Positions 1 to 10,700 of a stretch of DNA of 64,000 bases are shown here, piece by piece. Source of the stretch: Pedobacter cryoconitis (lineage in GTDB: Bacteria; Bacteroidota; Bacteroidia; Sphingobacteriales; Sphingobacteriaceae); contig JAAAFW010000006.1 of NCBI GenBank assembly GCA_019352875.1, forward strand, positions 1,332,284 to 1,396,283, read 5' to 3'. The notes beneath the pieces are model-generated. The model was given only the letters and a program-made list of their open reading frames with translations, was not told the origin of the DNA and did no database searches. The stretch's first letter is position 1. Each line of letters starts with the position of its first letter. Position numbers and translations under genes: made by a program.

Positions 1-1275
1 TTCCGCTTCATATTCTGCATTGGTCATGTCATCAGTAATGGCCATTGTATAACCCTCAGTGAACCAGTCTGTAATTTCCTGGTAGGGGTTTTTGCCTTTG
101 CTCTTTTTGATCTTTTCTGGATCGGGGAAGTAGATCGGAAATAAAGCCTTAATTGCTTTACCCGTCAGCGTACCAGCTATTTTAGCCGGACCTTCCATTT
201 CACCCTCATAAACAAGCTCAATTTTTCCGGTGATGGCAGGAATAATACCAATCAGATCGGCAAGCCTCACAGCCGTTCTTTCCTCGCCGCTTACCAGAAC
301 CCTTCGTTCAGCAAAAGAAATAAGGTTTTCATAAGCAGAGATTGTCAGCCTGGCAGAAACACCCGACTTCTGATCTATATATTCACTTTTTCTTGCTTCA
401 AAAGCGATCTGTTCAATCAGGTCTTTCACCAGTCCATCCACTTCCACACGCTGCAACTGCTCTTCAGTAACCCGGGCTTCCTGGAAAGTGATTTTGCGGG
501 AAATAGCGATCGTTTGCGGGTAATGCGTAAGGATCTGACTTTCAATTCTGTCCTTCAGTGGTGTTACAATCGAACCCCTGTTCGTATAGTCTTCGGGATT
601 TGCCGTAAATACGAACTGTACATCCAGCGGAAGGCGGAGTTTGAAACCACGAATCTGAATATCCTTTTCCTGTAACATATTAAACAGGGAAACCTGGATT
701 CTGGCCTGAAGATCGGGCAGCTCATTGATAACGAATATTCCACGGTGCGCGCGCGGGATTAGTCCAAAGTGAATTACCCTTTCATCGTTGTAGGTTAACT
801 TCATTGAAGCCGCTTTAATCGGATCTACATCACCAATCAGGTCGGCAACTGTTACGTCAGGTGTAGCCAGTTTCTCCGTATATCTTTCTGAGCGGTGCAG
901 CCAGCTGACAGGCGTATCCTCTCCCAGACGACTGATAATATCTTTTCCAAACCAGGAAATAGGGTTCAGGGGATCGTCGAAGATTTCGCTGCCCGTGATA
1001 TAAGGAACATACTCATCCAGCAAGTTCACCATAAGCCTTGCGATTCTGGTTTTAGCCTGCCCGCGAAGGCCGAGCAGCAAAATATTGTGACGGGACAAGA
1101 TTGCTGTTTGCAGTTCGGGTATTACCGTTTCATCGTAGCCGACGATGCCTTTAAAACCAGCAGCTTTATTCTGGAGCTGGATAATGAGATTCTTGCGTAA
1201 TTCCTCTTTTACGCTTAATGAAGTATAACCGGCGTTTTTAAGGGCGCCAAGCGTTTGAATTAAATTATGGTCCAT
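1..1275 (-). CDS. MoxR / Mg-chelatase-like AAA+ ATPase (3' end outside window)
   Basis: About 425 residues are visible, from an ATG at 1275 to the window edge with no stop, so the C-terminus is missing. The protein reads as an AAA+ ATPase of the MoxR/ChlI type: a Walker A-like GLRGQAKT lies near residues 69-76, and further on is a stretch typical of the family (INELPDLQ, then FTANPEDYTNRG for the Walker B and sensor region). MoxR-type ATPases act as chaperone-like remodelers together with von Willebrand A proteins. The gene starts 14 bp downstream of a VWA gene on the same strand, which supports a two-component MoxR-VWA module. The substrate cannot be told from sequence. It is unlikely to be a true magnesium chelatase subunit because no chlorophyll or cobalamin genes are nearby. 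Confidence 0.85.
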   Translation of the reverse strand, partial: MDHNLIQTLGALKNAGYTSLSVKEELRKNLIIQLQNKAAGFKGIVGYDETVIPELQTAILSRHNILLLGLRGQAKTRIARLMVNLLDEYVPYITGSEIFDDPLNPISWFGKDIISRLGEDTPVSWLHRSERYTEKLATPDVTVADLIGDVDPIKAASMKLTYNDERVIHFGLIPRAHRGIFVINELPDLQARIQVSLFNMLQEKDIQIRGFKLRLPLDVQFVFTANPEDYTNRGSIVTPLKDRIESQILTHYPQTIAISRKITFQEARVTEEQLQRVEVDGLVKDLIEQIAFEARKSEYIDQKSGVSARLTISAYENLISFAERRVLVSGEERTAVRLADLIGIIPAITGKIELVYEGEMEGPAKIAGTLTGKAIKALFPIYFPDPEKIKKSKGKNPYQEITDWFTEGYTMAITDDMTNAEYEAE

Positions 1276-1289
1276 AGATAGATGCCGAA

Positions 1290-2384
1290 TTATCGAACTG
1301 TTTTTTTTCTGTTGGTAATGAAATCTTCAAAAATATATTCACCAAGTCCTTCCAGTGAACTGTAGAAAGCCCGTCCGTCGTTAATCTTGGTAAATTCGCG
1401 TACGAAGTGCTGGAGATAAGGGTCTTTGGCGATCATAAAAGTAGTAATAGGAATTTTTAACCTTTTACAATGAGCAGCCATGTTCAGTGTTTTGGCCACA
1501 ACCTTACGGTCAAGACCTATACTGTTTTTATAATAGCGTCCATTCTCCTTCAGGCAGGTCGGTTTGCCGTCAGTGATCATGAAAATCTGTTTATTGGGTG
1601 TTTTTCTTCTGCGAAGAATGTCCGCAGCCAGCTCAAGGCCGGCACAAGTATTGGTGTGATATGGGCCAACTTCAAGATAGGGAAGCTCCTTTAAAGTAAT
1701 TGGCCAGGCATCATTGCCGAAAACCACAATATCCAGACTGTCCTTTGGGAACTTAGTTTTGATTAATTCCGAAAGGGCCATCGCTACTTTCCGGGCAGGT
1801 GTAATCCTGTCTTCCCCGTAAAGGATCATAGAATGAGAAATATCGATCATCAGCACAGTCGCCGTAGTCGTTTTATAGTCCTTTTCATGCACTTCCAGGT
1901 CATTCTCGGTCATCATGAAATCATTAATACCGTGGTTGATCTGTGCATTCTGAATAGAGGAAGTCATATCAATCTGGTCAGCGCTGTCTCCGAAAGAATA
2001 AGCCCTGCGGATGGCATTGTTTTCATCACCAAGACCGGACAGGTTACTCGTATGGTCACCTTTTCCAGATTTCCTGAGCTGTCCGAATATTTCTTCCAGT
2101 GCCGATTTACGGATGGTCTGTTCAGATTTGGCAGTGACCTTAAAATCACCTTTTTCGTCGGGTGCGATATAACCTTTTTCCTTAAGGTCTTCAATAAAAT
2201 CACCGATACCGTAATCGTTATTGGTAAAAGAATGCAGCTTGTCCATTTCCGTCATCCAGGAAAGAGAAGAAGCTGCATCACCAGCCGTTACATTGAGCAA
2301 CTGCATAAATAACTTAAACAGATCATCAAACCCACCAGCTACCTGCTTTTCAGGAACGAATTTAGAAAATTGGAAACCTCTCAT
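1290..2384 (-). CDS. von Willebrand factor A domain protein
   Basis: 364 residues, ATG start. The C-terminal half is a VWA domain with an intact metal-ion-dependent adhesion site: DISHS at 181-185, a Thr in NTCAG near 246 and the Asp of ITDGK near 272. The N-terminal half (1-170) is helical, charged and not recognised. There is no signal peptide or membrane segment, so it is probably cytoplasmic. In the MoxR-VWA pairing the VWA protein binds Mg2+ and contacts the substrate while the AAA+ protein supplies ATP-driven remodeling. The ATPase gene follows after 14 bp, so the two are probably one transcript with the VWA gene first. No TAnnTTTG promoter box is visible just upstream. Confidence 0.85.
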   Translation of the reverse strand: MRGFQFSKFVPEKQVAGGFDDLFKLFMQLLNVTAGDAASSLSWMTEMDKLHSFTNNDYGIGDFIEDLKEKGYIAPDEKGDFKVTAKSEQTIRKSALEEIFGQLRKSGKGDHTSNLSGLGDENNAIRRAYSFGDSADQIDMTSSIQNAQINHGINDFMMTENDLEVHEKDYKTTTATVLMIDISHSMILYGEDRITPARKVAMALSELIKTKFPKDSLDIVVFGNDAWPITLKELPYLEVGPYHTNTCAGLELAADILRRRKTPNKQIFMITDGKPTCLKENGRYYKNSIGLDRKVVAKTLNMAAHCKRLKIPITTFMIAKDPYLQHFVREFTKINDGRAFYSSLEGLGEYIFEDFITNRKKTVR

Positions 2385-2471
2385 ATTACTACAATTAACG
2401 ATTGATCTAAGATAAAAGTTTGGGTTGCCAATAATGTTACCTGCGGGTCAAAATACCTGAAGCCAAATTAG

Positions 2472-3353
2472 CTAGGAAGGTGAGTTTCTGGCCAGTGCAC
2501 TTTCGGCACGCTTTACCGCCAGTTTTTCGCGATAGTGTGCATAAGGGGCTTTGAATGCCATTTTCATTAGACTATCCAAGCCTCCCTTAACAGCAAGATT
2601 ATATAAGCTCTGCGCTTTACGTACCGGAGATGCATCCCAGGCTCTTAAGCTGAGGGAGAAAGAACCGTCAAGATATTTCATCCAGTGCCACATTCCTGTA
2701 GGCATAAATAAAGTATCACCATGTTCCAGGAACACTTCGTAGCCTTCAACACCTTTCAGGGCAGGGAATTTCTCAAAGTCTGGATTGGCTACATCGTAAT
2801 CTTCCAGTGCATAAGTAGCGTTTGGAATACAGTATAACCTTTCCTTCCATTTATTGTCAAATAGGATGATATGCTTTCTTCCTCCAAAATGGGTATGGAA
2901 CAAATGCGGAAGATCGATGTCGTAGTGCAGGAAAGTCACGGAATTAGAACCACCAAAAAACATAGCAGGCATACTTTCGATAAAGCCGCCCATTAAATCT
3001 TTGGGTAAAACGATGTCATCTATCAGGCTGGGTACGTGCTTGAATAAATTAAAAAAGAAGATTCTGAGTTCAGTTGGCTCTCTTTTAATCAGATCCAGAT
3101 AATCTCCAAACTGCATTTTTGCCGCAGCGGAATTAATCGGGCGTGAAGGGTCAGCCTTAGCATTATCATAGAGTGGTACCTCCAGATTACCTGCAATTTC
3201 TTTCAGATATTCCGTTGTCCATTTTTCTCTCGCAGGCCAGCTTTTTGTTAATCCTTTTATGATTAGCGGTTTTCGCGGGATCAGATAATTTTTCTTAAAA
3301 TCCGCGGGGCTGATCTGCTCGACAGTATCAACCGGTTTAAGGATGAAGCTCAT
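2472..3353 (-). CDS. Cupin-like (JmjC/Cupin_8) Fe(II)/2-oxoglutarate oxygenase, copy 1
   Basis: 293 residues from the ATG at 3353; a TTG two codons upstream is in frame but less likely. The family is cupin-like JmjC-type oxygenases, which use Fe(II) and 2-oxoglutarate to hydroxylate proteins or small molecules. The HxD...H iron triad is visible: HYD (about 143-145) followed by an HTHF.GRKH segment, and a second histidine in the WHWM motif near 223. A GDTLFMPTG turn precedes the last histidine, as expected for the barrel fold. The neighbouring upstream gene is a clear paralogue of the same length and order of motifs, so this is a tandem duplication. No substrate is evident. Soluble, no signal peptide. 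Confidence 0.82.
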   Translation of the reverse strand: MSFILKPVDTVEQISPADFKKNYLIPRKPLIIKGLTKSWPAREKWTTEYLKEIAGNLEVPLYDNAKADPSRPINSAAAKMQFGDYLDLIKREPTELRIFFFNLFKHVPSLIDDIVLPKDLMGGFIESMPAMFFGGSNSVTFLHYDIDLPHLFHTHFGGRKHIILFDNKWKERLYCIPNATYALEDYDVANPDFEKFPALKGVEGYEVFLEHGDTLFMPTGMWHWMKYLDGSFSLSLRAWDASPVRKAQSLYNLAVKGGLDSLMKMAFKAPYAHYREKLAVKRAESALARNSPS

Positions 3354-3434
3354 AATCAAAAAGATAAAATCTAGCCCGCAAATTGTGAATTAAATTCTGA
3401 AAACCCGGCATAAATACCAGTGTGTAAACGAATT

Positions 3435-4316
3435 TTACTCAGGTTTGTGATTTGCTAAAGCCTTATCAGCCCTTTTAAAGGCTAATTTCTCCTTCCAATC
3501 CATATATTTCACCCTGAAATTACCCTTCATAAAATCATCAAATTTACGCTGTATGGTCAGGTTATAAAGACTTTTTGCTTTTACTGCCCATGATTTATCC
3601 CAGGCTCTCAGGCTGATAGAAAAAGAACCATCAAGATATTTCATCCAGTGCCAGTATCCTGTAGGCATAAACAAAGTATCGCCATGTTCAAGAAAAGCTT
3701 CGACCCCTTTAACACCCTTCAGCGCAGGAAATTTTTCAAAATCAGGATGTTCAACATCATAATCTTCCAGTGCATAGGTCGCATAGGGGATCTGGTAGAG
3801 GCGGTCTTTCCACTTGTTTTCAAATAGAATTACATGTTTGCGACCATTGAAGTGTGTATGGAAGATATGCGCCATATCAATATCGTAATGCAGAAAAGTA
3901 ACAGATCCTTTTCCACCGAAGAACATATTCGGATAACTATCCAGAAAACCTCCCATCAGGTTTTTAGGAGCAATGTAGTCTTCCAGTAATTTGGGTGCAT
4001 GTTTAATCGGGTCGAAAAGAAAAATGCGGAGATCAGTCGGCGTGGATCTGATTAAATCAATATAATCGCTGAATTTCATTTCGGAAGCAGCGGCATTAAT
4101 TGGTTTGGAAGGATCAGCTTTAGAACTATCATATAACGGTACCAGCTTGTCGCCAACTACAGTTTTCATATAGTCCATGGACCATTTGCTATACGCAGGC
4201 CAGTTCCTGGCCATATTTTTTATAACCAGTGGTCTGCGTTTCTTCAGATAATTCTTTTCGAAATCTTCTTTAGAAATATCATCAACGCAATCAATCTGAG
4301 TGAGATCAAACTTCAT
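3435..4316 (-). CDS. Cupin-like (JmjC/Cupin_8) Fe(II)/2-oxoglutarate oxygenase, copy 2
   Basis: 293 residues, ATG at 4316. It is paralogous to the downstream gene along its whole length, sharing PLYD..KADPS.PIN, MGGF, FLHYDID, HTHF.GRKH and GDTLFMPTG..HWMKYLDGSFS blocks. Predicted iron ligands are H143, D145 and H223, with K160 in the position often used to bind 2-oxoglutarate. The two copies lie on the same strand with 81 bp between them and may form one transcript from the TAATTTTG box at 4337-4344. Divergence is greatest at the C-terminal tail, so the substrates may differ. A hydroxylase role is an inference from the fold. Confidence 0.82.
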   Translation of the reverse strand: MKFDLTQIDCVDDISKEDFEKNYLKKRRPLVIKNMARNWPAYSKWSMDYMKTVVGDKLVPLYDSSKADPSKPINAAASEMKFSDYIDLIRSTPTDLRIFLFDPIKHAPKLLEDYIAPKNLMGGFLDSYPNMFFGGKGSVTFLHYDIDMAHIFHTHFNGRKHVILFENKWKDRLYQIPYATYALEDYDVEHPDFEKFPALKGVKGVEAFLEHGDTLFMPTGYWHWMKYLDGSFSISLRAWDKSWAVKAKSLYNLTIQRKFDDFMKGNFRVKYMDWKEKLAFKRADKALANHKPE

Positions 4317-4336
4317 GTTACATTAAGATTTGTAGT

Positions 4337-4344
4337 CAAAATTA
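4337..4344 (-). promoter_or_regulatory. Bacteroidota -7 box upstream of cupin-like gene
   Basis: TAATTTTG on the minus strand, an exact match to TAnnTTTG, about 20 nt before the ATG at 4316. No clear -33 TTTG was found. Confidence 0.5.
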
Positions 4345-4510
4345 GATAAAAATCATGCCTTTGCGATTACCAGGAGCCGTTCAAAACAAAATTCTGACAA
4401 AAAGTAAACATTAACTTAACCTAACAAGGCAAGAAATGTTCTCTCTGTGAAAGATAATCCTGTAACCCGCCAATAATTTCGATAATGCGCTGCGTTTTAT
4501 CAAATGAAAT

Positions 4511-5659
4511 TTAAATTTTTTCTGCGATTTCTTCAGGAAGCAGGAAAAGTTCCGAAGCGATATAGTCAGCAAACAGCTTGCCGTCAGCAGTTAAAGTAAC
4601 CACTTCATTTTGCTCGGTAACCCACTTCCGCTGTTTGAAAATGTCCAGGTTTTTTTTCGTTTCCTCGGCAAAGACCTTACCAAAATCTACTCTTATTTTC
4701 CTGAGATCCGTACCCCACATCGTACGGAGGGATGTCATAATATATTCGTTGAAACGGTCGCAAATATGTAATTCCTCCACCGTTTCGGCTAACTGGCCGT
4801 TTTCAAGAAAATTCATATAATGCGCATTGTTGGCCACATTCAGATAGCGGTTAAAGCCATCAAATCCGTGTGCTGAGGGTCCGATGCCCAGATAGGGGAT
4901 GCCACGCCAGTAGTTTGTATTATGAACAGCATGTTTACCAGGAAGACTGAAATTAGAAATCTCGTACTGATCAAAACCTGCGATAGCCAGTTTTTCGGTC
5001 AATAAGGTGAACTGAGCTGCTGCCTGCTCATCATTTACCGGAACCTGTTTTCCTTTTTTTATTGCTGAGGCCAGTGCGGTACGAGGTTCAACCGTCATTG
5101 CATAAGCCGAAATATGTGGTGTCTGGAAAGAAATAGCTTTGTTGATATTTTCCAGTAATTTGCTGTCGGTCAACAGCGGGTAACCATAGATCAGATCAAG
5201 GCTGAGGTTCTCAAATCCGGCATCCTGACTTCTTTTAATACAGGTTTCTGCTTCCACTGCGTTATGTGCCCTGTTCATCCAGCGTAAGTCCTCCTCAAAG
5301 AAAGATTGAATTCCAATACTGAAGCGGTTAATTGGTAATTGCCTTAATACAGCAATTTTGGCGGCATTCAGATCATCAGGATTTGCCTCAATCGTTATTT
5401 CGGCATTGGTAGCGATGGCAAAATGACGCGTTATTGTATCGAAGATCTGCTGAAAAGACTTTTCAGGTAGGAGTGAAGGTGTGCCTCCGCCAAAATAAAT
5501 ACTGCCGAGTTCATCTTTGATCCGGTCTTTCTTCATGACTATTTCTTTGCAGATCGCATCTGTCATTTCCTGCGTATAGCGAAGAGAAGTGCTGAAATGG
5601 AAATCACAGTAATGGCAAGCCTGTTTGCAAAAAGGGATATGAATATAAATTCCGGACAT
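4511..5659 (-). CDS. hemW: HemW-type radical SAM protein (coproporphyrinogen III oxidase-like)
   Basis: 382 residues, ATG at 5659. The radical SAM cluster motif CxxxCxxC is C11, C15, C18 in PFCKQACHYCDF, followed by the FGGGTPS glycine motif that binds SAM, and the ANPDD and SIGIQSF blocks of the HemN/HemW family. HemW proteins lack coproporphyrinogen oxidase activity in the cases studied and act as haem chaperones for respiratory enzymes; the four-residue spacing at the N-terminus and the length below 400 residues favour HemW over HemN. It stands alone between the cupin genes and the SusCD locus, with its own -7 box at 5709-5716. Confidence 0.88.
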   Translation of the reverse strand: MSGIYIHIPFCKQACHYCDFHFSTSLRYTQEMTDAICKEIVMKKDRIKDELGSIYFGGGTPSLLPEKSFQQIFDTITRHFAIATNAEITIEANPDDLNAAKIAVLRQLPINRFSIGIQSFFEEDLRWMNRAHNAVEAETCIKRSQDAGFENLSLDLIYGYPLLTDSKLLENINKAISFQTPHISAYAMTVEPRTALASAIKKGKQVPVNDEQAAAQFTLLTEKLAIAGFDQYEISNFSLPGKHAVHNTNYWRGIPYLGIGPSAHGFDGFNRYLNVANNAHYMNFLENGQLAETVEELHICDRFNEYIMTSLRTMWGTDLRKIRVDFGKVFAEETKKNLDIFKQRKWVTEQNEVVTLTADGKLFADYIASELFLLPEEIAEKI

Positions 5660-5708
5660 ATGATGAAACCTTTAATTGAACCTGCAGTATCCAGGTAATA
5701 GGTTAGCG

Positions 5709-5716
5709 CAAAGGTA
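5709..5716 (-). promoter_or_regulatory. Bacteroidota -7 box upstream of hemW
   Basis: TACCTTTG on the minus strand matches TAnnTTTG exactly, about 50 nt before the hemW ATG. It lies just after the terminator of the upstream SusCD operon, so hemW is transcribed separately. Confidence 0.5.
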
Positions 5717-5734
5717 AGCACAATTCCCGGAAAC

Positions 5735-5767
5735 AAACAGGGTGCCCGTTTTTTGGGCACCCTGTTT
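5735..5767 (-). terminator. Terminator of the first SusCD operon
   Basis: Perfect 13-bp stem, AAACAGGGTGCCC and its complement, around a short loop. It lies four bases past the stop of the SusD-like gene and would end the sigma-independent SusC/SusD transcript before hemW. Confidence 0.8.
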
Positions 5768-5770
5768 ATC

Positions 5771-7705
5771 TTACCAACCCGGATTCTGGGTCAGACCTGG
5801 TGTGCGCTGTAATTCGCCTACCAGTATCGGGAATAAATAATGCTTGGGACTTTCAAAAACGCGGTCCTCCACAAAAAATCGCTCCATCCTGTATTTTACA
5901 CCACTGATCTCTATTTTTCCATTAGGGTCTTCAACCGGCCTCATACCATTGATCATATGTTGCATTTTTGGATAAGAACTTTGATTTTGCAGCCAGTACT
6001 TTTGCGAGCGTTCCGTATTTGTGCCACCACTTCCCTGCCAAAGCTGCTCCTTATTTGATTCTGCAGGATCCGAAGGTTCCAGGTATAAACGGAAATCAAA
6101 GGCACGTTTATTCTCGTAGAAAAATTCCACACGTCTTTCACGTTTAATGTATTCACGCATTAATGATTTGTCGCTTAAAGTACTGAGCGGCATAGGAGCC
6201 ATAAAAGAACGGGCCCTTACCTTGTTAATCAGGTCATAGATTTCCCTGGTAGGACCAGAGGTCTCGTTAACTGCTTCTGCATAGATATAGATAAATTCAG
6301 GGAGCCTCCAGACTGCAGGGGCACTGATGCTCACGCTGCCATCCCTGTTCCATCCCTCCTGAAGAAATTTCCTTAGATAATAACCCGTTTTAGTTGCATT
6401 GGATGCATTTATTCTGTCACTGCCGGCAGCAGTGTTCAAGATAGAAGGCTGGTTGCTCCCGTTTCTGAATGCTGCACCATGAAAAATAATATCGCGGGAA
6501 AAACGCGGATCCCTTTTGACAGACTTGTACGGATTGCTGTCATCATAACCATCGCCTTTAGCTTTCGCGGAATAGATAGGATACCCGTATCCGTCTGGAG
6601 AAATATATTCATATTCGTCTACCTGTTCCTGTACCGGCTGCTGGCGGGCACTGCCGCCGCGGCTTGGTGGATAGACATCACCGAACCACCCCTCATACTT
6701 TGTTTTGGTTACAAACCAGACAGCTTCATTCTGGAAAGCATCTATATCATAAAACATCTGCCACAACCTGGTGTAGACAGTAGAGCCATTATAATCTTTG
6801 CTCGCACTGTCATTAAAATCGTTAGCGGAGTATTTCTCATACAATTTATACCGGGGAGCTCCAACTTCAGTTTTTAGTTCCAGTACAGCTTTTGCCGCTT
6901 CTTTTGCTCTTTCCCAGCGATCCTGATTATACCCATATTCAGTTTCAAACTGACGGGACCCCTTATAACCGAGCCCTGCTGCACCATTCCATAAAGGAGT
7001 CGCTACCGTCCAGCGGGCAATGGCAATCAGGCCCAGGCAGGCACCCTTATCTACACGCCCGAAGTTTTGGCCATCCTGAACAGCAGGGAGACGTTTTATA
7101 CCCTCTTCTGCGTCCTTTATTATTTTCTGTACAAGCGAGTGGGCAGATTCCTTTTTAAAATCCATAACATCGTTTGTTTGTACAGCTTTTTCTACATAAG
7201 GTGCTTCGCCATAGATACGAAGAACCAGGTAATGGAGATAAGCCCTTAGAAAATAGGTTTCACCGATTCTTTTCTCCAGGTCTCCTGGCTGGATGGGATT
7301 ATCAGGAGTATGATAGTTTTGAACTCCTGCAAGTATTACGTTCGCCTTTCTGATTCCGGCGTAAAGGTCGGCCCAGTATTGTCCCACACTTCCGGGAATG
7401 CCATTTGCAGTCCAGTCACCTGTGTTGAAACTATTGGTAATTCCTCCTTCGACATTTGTTCCCTCCGCTTCATCCGTAATCGCCGCACTGGAAAAGTGGG
7501 CAAACCAGGTAAGAGGAACATTGGCACCTTTTGATTTCGCATAAAGATCAGTAACCAGCTTGTCTACTCTTTCATAACGGGTAAATGTTTCCTGCTCCGT
7601 AGTCAGATCGTCAGGAAGTTTATCCAGGTATTTTTTGCAACCTCCAAGGCTGCATAACATCAGCACCAGGAATGAAAATATAATTTTTTGACTCTTCATA
7701 TTCAT
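5771..7705 (-). CDS. SusD/RagB-family outer-membrane nutrient-binding lipoprotein
   Basis: 644 residues, ATG at 7705 (a second ATG two codons on). The N-terminus is a lipoprotein signal with an LGGC lipobox, so Cys23 is probably lipidated and the protein displayed at the outer membrane. The body has SusD features: TPR-like helical N-terminal half (YFLRAYLHYLVLRIYGEAPYV), and the C-terminal KRERRVEFFYENKRAFDFRLY block seen in nearly all members. SusD proteins bind the nutrient at the cell surface and form a lid on the SusC channel. The gene lies 19 bp after the SusC-like gene on the same strand. The ligand is unknown; no glycoside hydrolase or protease is next to it to give a hint. Confidence 0.92.
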   Translation of the reverse strand: MNMKSQKIIFSFLVLMLCSLGGCKKYLDKLPDDLTTEQETFTRYERVDKLVTDLYAKSKGANVPLTWFAHFSSAAITDEAEGTNVEGGITNSFNTGDWTANGIPGSVGQYWADLYAGIRKANVILAGVQNYHTPDNPIQPGDLEKRIGETYFLRAYLHYLVLRIYGEAPYVEKAVQTNDVMDFKKESAHSLVQKIIKDAEEGIKRLPAVQDGQNFGRVDKGACLGLIAIARWTVATPLWNGAAGLGYKGSRQFETEYGYNQDRWERAKEAAKAVLELKTEVGAPRYKLYEKYSANDFNDSASKDYNGSTVYTRLWQMFYDIDAFQNEAVWFVTKTKYEGWFGDVYPPSRGGSARQQPVQEQVDEYEYISPDGYGYPIYSAKAKGDGYDDSNPYKSVKRDPRFSRDIIFHGAAFRNGSNQPSILNTAAGSDRINASNATKTGYYLRKFLQEGWNRDGSVSISAPAVWRLPEFIYIYAEAVNETSGPTREIYDLINKVRARSFMAPMPLSTLSDKSLMREYIKRERRVEFFYENKRAFDFRLYLEPSDPAESNKEQLWQGSGGTNTERSQKYWLQNQSSYPKMQHMINGMRPVEDPNGKIEISGVKYRMERFFVEDRVFESPKHYLFPILVGELQRTPGLTQNPGW

Positions 7706-7724
7706 TTTTGTTTATATAGCATTG

Positions 7725-10700
7725 TTATAGCGTGATATCGAGACCGAAATTATAAACCTTTAGTACCGGGTACCAGTAGCCGCTGCTGTTTCCTATTTCC
7801 GGATCAACATCTGCATCTTTCAGACCATCCCAGGTGAATAAATTCTGCCCCTGGGCATAGAAACGAACCCTTGCCAGTCCGAGCTTACGTACAATACTTG
7901 CTGGCAAAGTATAACCCACCTCCAGGTTTTTTAAGCGCAGGTATTTGGCATCATAAAGAAACAGGCTGCTGTTTGGATTTTTGTTGTTGTTGTTCTGGCC
8001 GATATGCAGTGCCGGGTAAGTCGCTGTTTCTGCAGTCTCAGGCGTCCAGCGGTTCAGGTGCAGGGGTTTGACTGTTCCTGTTTTATCCTGGTCAAATTGC
8101 GGGAAATCCCAGACGGCGGCATCCTTGAGTATAACCGAAGTATTCAATGCACCCTGGAAAAGCATGCTGAAGTCAAAACCCTTGTACTGCAGTGTGATCG
8201 GCAGGCCAAACTGGATTTCGGGACTTCTTGGGTTACCTGCAATCATCCGGTCACCCAGATCATCAATTCGGCCATCCCCGTTCAAGTCTTTATAGACTAC
8301 ATCACCGGGCCCCAATTTACCCCAGGGCTGGTAGTTCTTGCTGTTGAGCATATCTGCTTCCGCCTGATCTTTTACAAAACGGTCGAAGACATAGACGAAA
8401 TTTTCATCTAAGCGGTGGCCGGTACCCTGGCGCCAGGGATTATCCCGCGGTACTTCGTTCTGGAAAACAATTTTGTTTCTGGCAAAAGTGAAGTTTGGTC
8501 TTAAAGTATATTGAAAGTCTTTGCCAATATGGTCCGACCAGGTCAGTTCTATTTCAATCCCATGGTTGGTCACGATGCCTGAGTTTAGGTAAGGTGCTGT
8601 GGTTCCCGATACAGCAGGGAATCCCAGTTTATCATTTCCGCTGAGTGCTGTCAGGATATCATAACGGTATTCATGAAAATAATCGGCCGAAATGTTTAGC
8701 CTTTGCCTTAAAAAGGTTGCGTCCAGCCCAAAGTTGGCTTTACGTGCCTTTTCCCAGGTCAGATTTAGATTTGCCAGTGTTCCCTCTTTTAATCCACCGG
8801 GATTGGTATTGAAGTTTTGGATACCGAAATCATAACCATCACCGCCGCCGAACGTCTGCAGATAGCCAAAACGGCCACCACCGATCAGCTTGTCACTGCC
8901 GACAAGACCATAGGATCCCCTGATTTTCAATTGGTCGAGCCAGGATTTTGTTCCCTGCATGAACTCTTCCCGGGAGATTACCCAGCCGACAGATCCTGCC
9001 GGAAAGAAACCATAACGTTTATCCTTTGCAAAATTTTCTGATCCGTTATAGCCAAAATTGAACTCGGCCAGATATTTTCTTTTATAGTTATAAGTGAACT
9101 GACCGGTAACACCTTGATACCGGTAATCCACGGCAGCTTTATTGCCGTCATAGGCACTTTGGCTTGACCGGTTGGCCAAGAGCATGCCCGCTACCTCGTG
9201 CTGCTCTTTAAAAGTATTGGCATAGTTTACTTTTAACTGGAAATAGGTACGGTTCGAAGGATTACTCTGGCTGAATTCATTACCAAGGGTCTGATCGACG
9301 TTATATTTGTTCCCTGTCTTGTATGCACCATCATAAAATCCAGGCTTCATATATACGTCACTCCCTGCAACCGGCACAAAAGTAGCGTATCCCGGATATT
9401 CACGATACCCTTCAGAATAAGTCGGTACCTGCCGTTTTACCCATTGGTCAGTCGTGGCATCATAAGAGAAGGAACCATCGACAGAGAGCCCCTTGGTGAT
9501 CATATCCAGTTTATAGCCCAATGCAAATGTACCGTTCAGGTTGGTGTTTCTCTGATTGTGATATCCTGAGCGGCTTAATTCACCGAGTAGGTTATAACGG
9601 TAGATTTGATCCCCATATAACATTCCACCCGGATTATCCCTTAGAAATGTAGCATTCGCGGGGTTGTCATTAGGTTGTGTAATGATAGGCAGGTAAGGCG
9701 GTTGCGTTGTTGCGATAGTAACCAGTTTGGAAGCCGAGGTTCCCGGTGCGGTGCGGTCCGTAATACGGGCGCCCAGATCCAGCCTGACCCAGAAACGGTC
9801 AGTAATATCCACGTCTATATTTGACCGGAAATTATACCGGTTAAACTTAGCTGAAGTACTATGTTTGGATAGGTCTACATGATTGAAGTTGGTTCCCTGC
9901 CCAAGATAACCACCAAGAATATAATATCTGGCTTTATCGTTTCCACCTCTTACAGACAGGTTATATTCCTGCTGAAGGGCATTGCCAAATAAGTATTTGA
10001 AGTAGTCATTATTATAACCGAGTCCGTCAGAATTGTCTCCCACAGCATTTTTGAAGCTGTTGATTGCACCAGGCGTAAACAAATTCAGCTTAGCAATATC
10101 AGCTTCACTTAAACCATCCCTTTTGGCGTCATTTATTTTAGCTTCATTGTACAAAGTGGCGTAGTCCGCGGAGCCCAGCATTTTTGGAAGTTTGGTGGGC
10201 ATATTAACGCCCGAAGCCGCTTTAAAATTAAGCTGTGCTTTTTCAGATGCCTGGCCTCTTTTTGTTTTAACGACAATAACACCATTAGCACCACGTATAC
10301 CGTAAGGGGCTGTCGAGGCTGCATCTTTAAGAATCGTCAGTGTTTCTATTTCTTCGGCAGAAAGGTAAGACATGTCACGTTCCACGCCATCCACAATGAT
10401 AATAGGGGACTGGTCTCCATAAGTAGATTTCCCTCTGATGAAAATTTCCGATTTATCTACACCCGGTTCGCCGCCGCTGAACTGATTGGCTATAAGCCCG
10501 GGCAGGCGTCCCGCAAGCACGTTATTAATATTTGCAGCCGGACTTTGTACCAGATCTTTAGTTGTGATCGTAGAAACAGCACCGGTCACCGACTCTTTCC
10601 TTTGCGTGGTATAGCCGACCACGGTTACCTCTTCCAGAGCTTTGGCATCTTCCACCATCACTACCTGCAGTGTGGTTCTGCCATTCAATTCTATCTGCTG

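Noticed and set aside
1833..2312. 159-codon ORF antisense to the VWA gene
   Set aside because: Shadow frame; no family resemblance.
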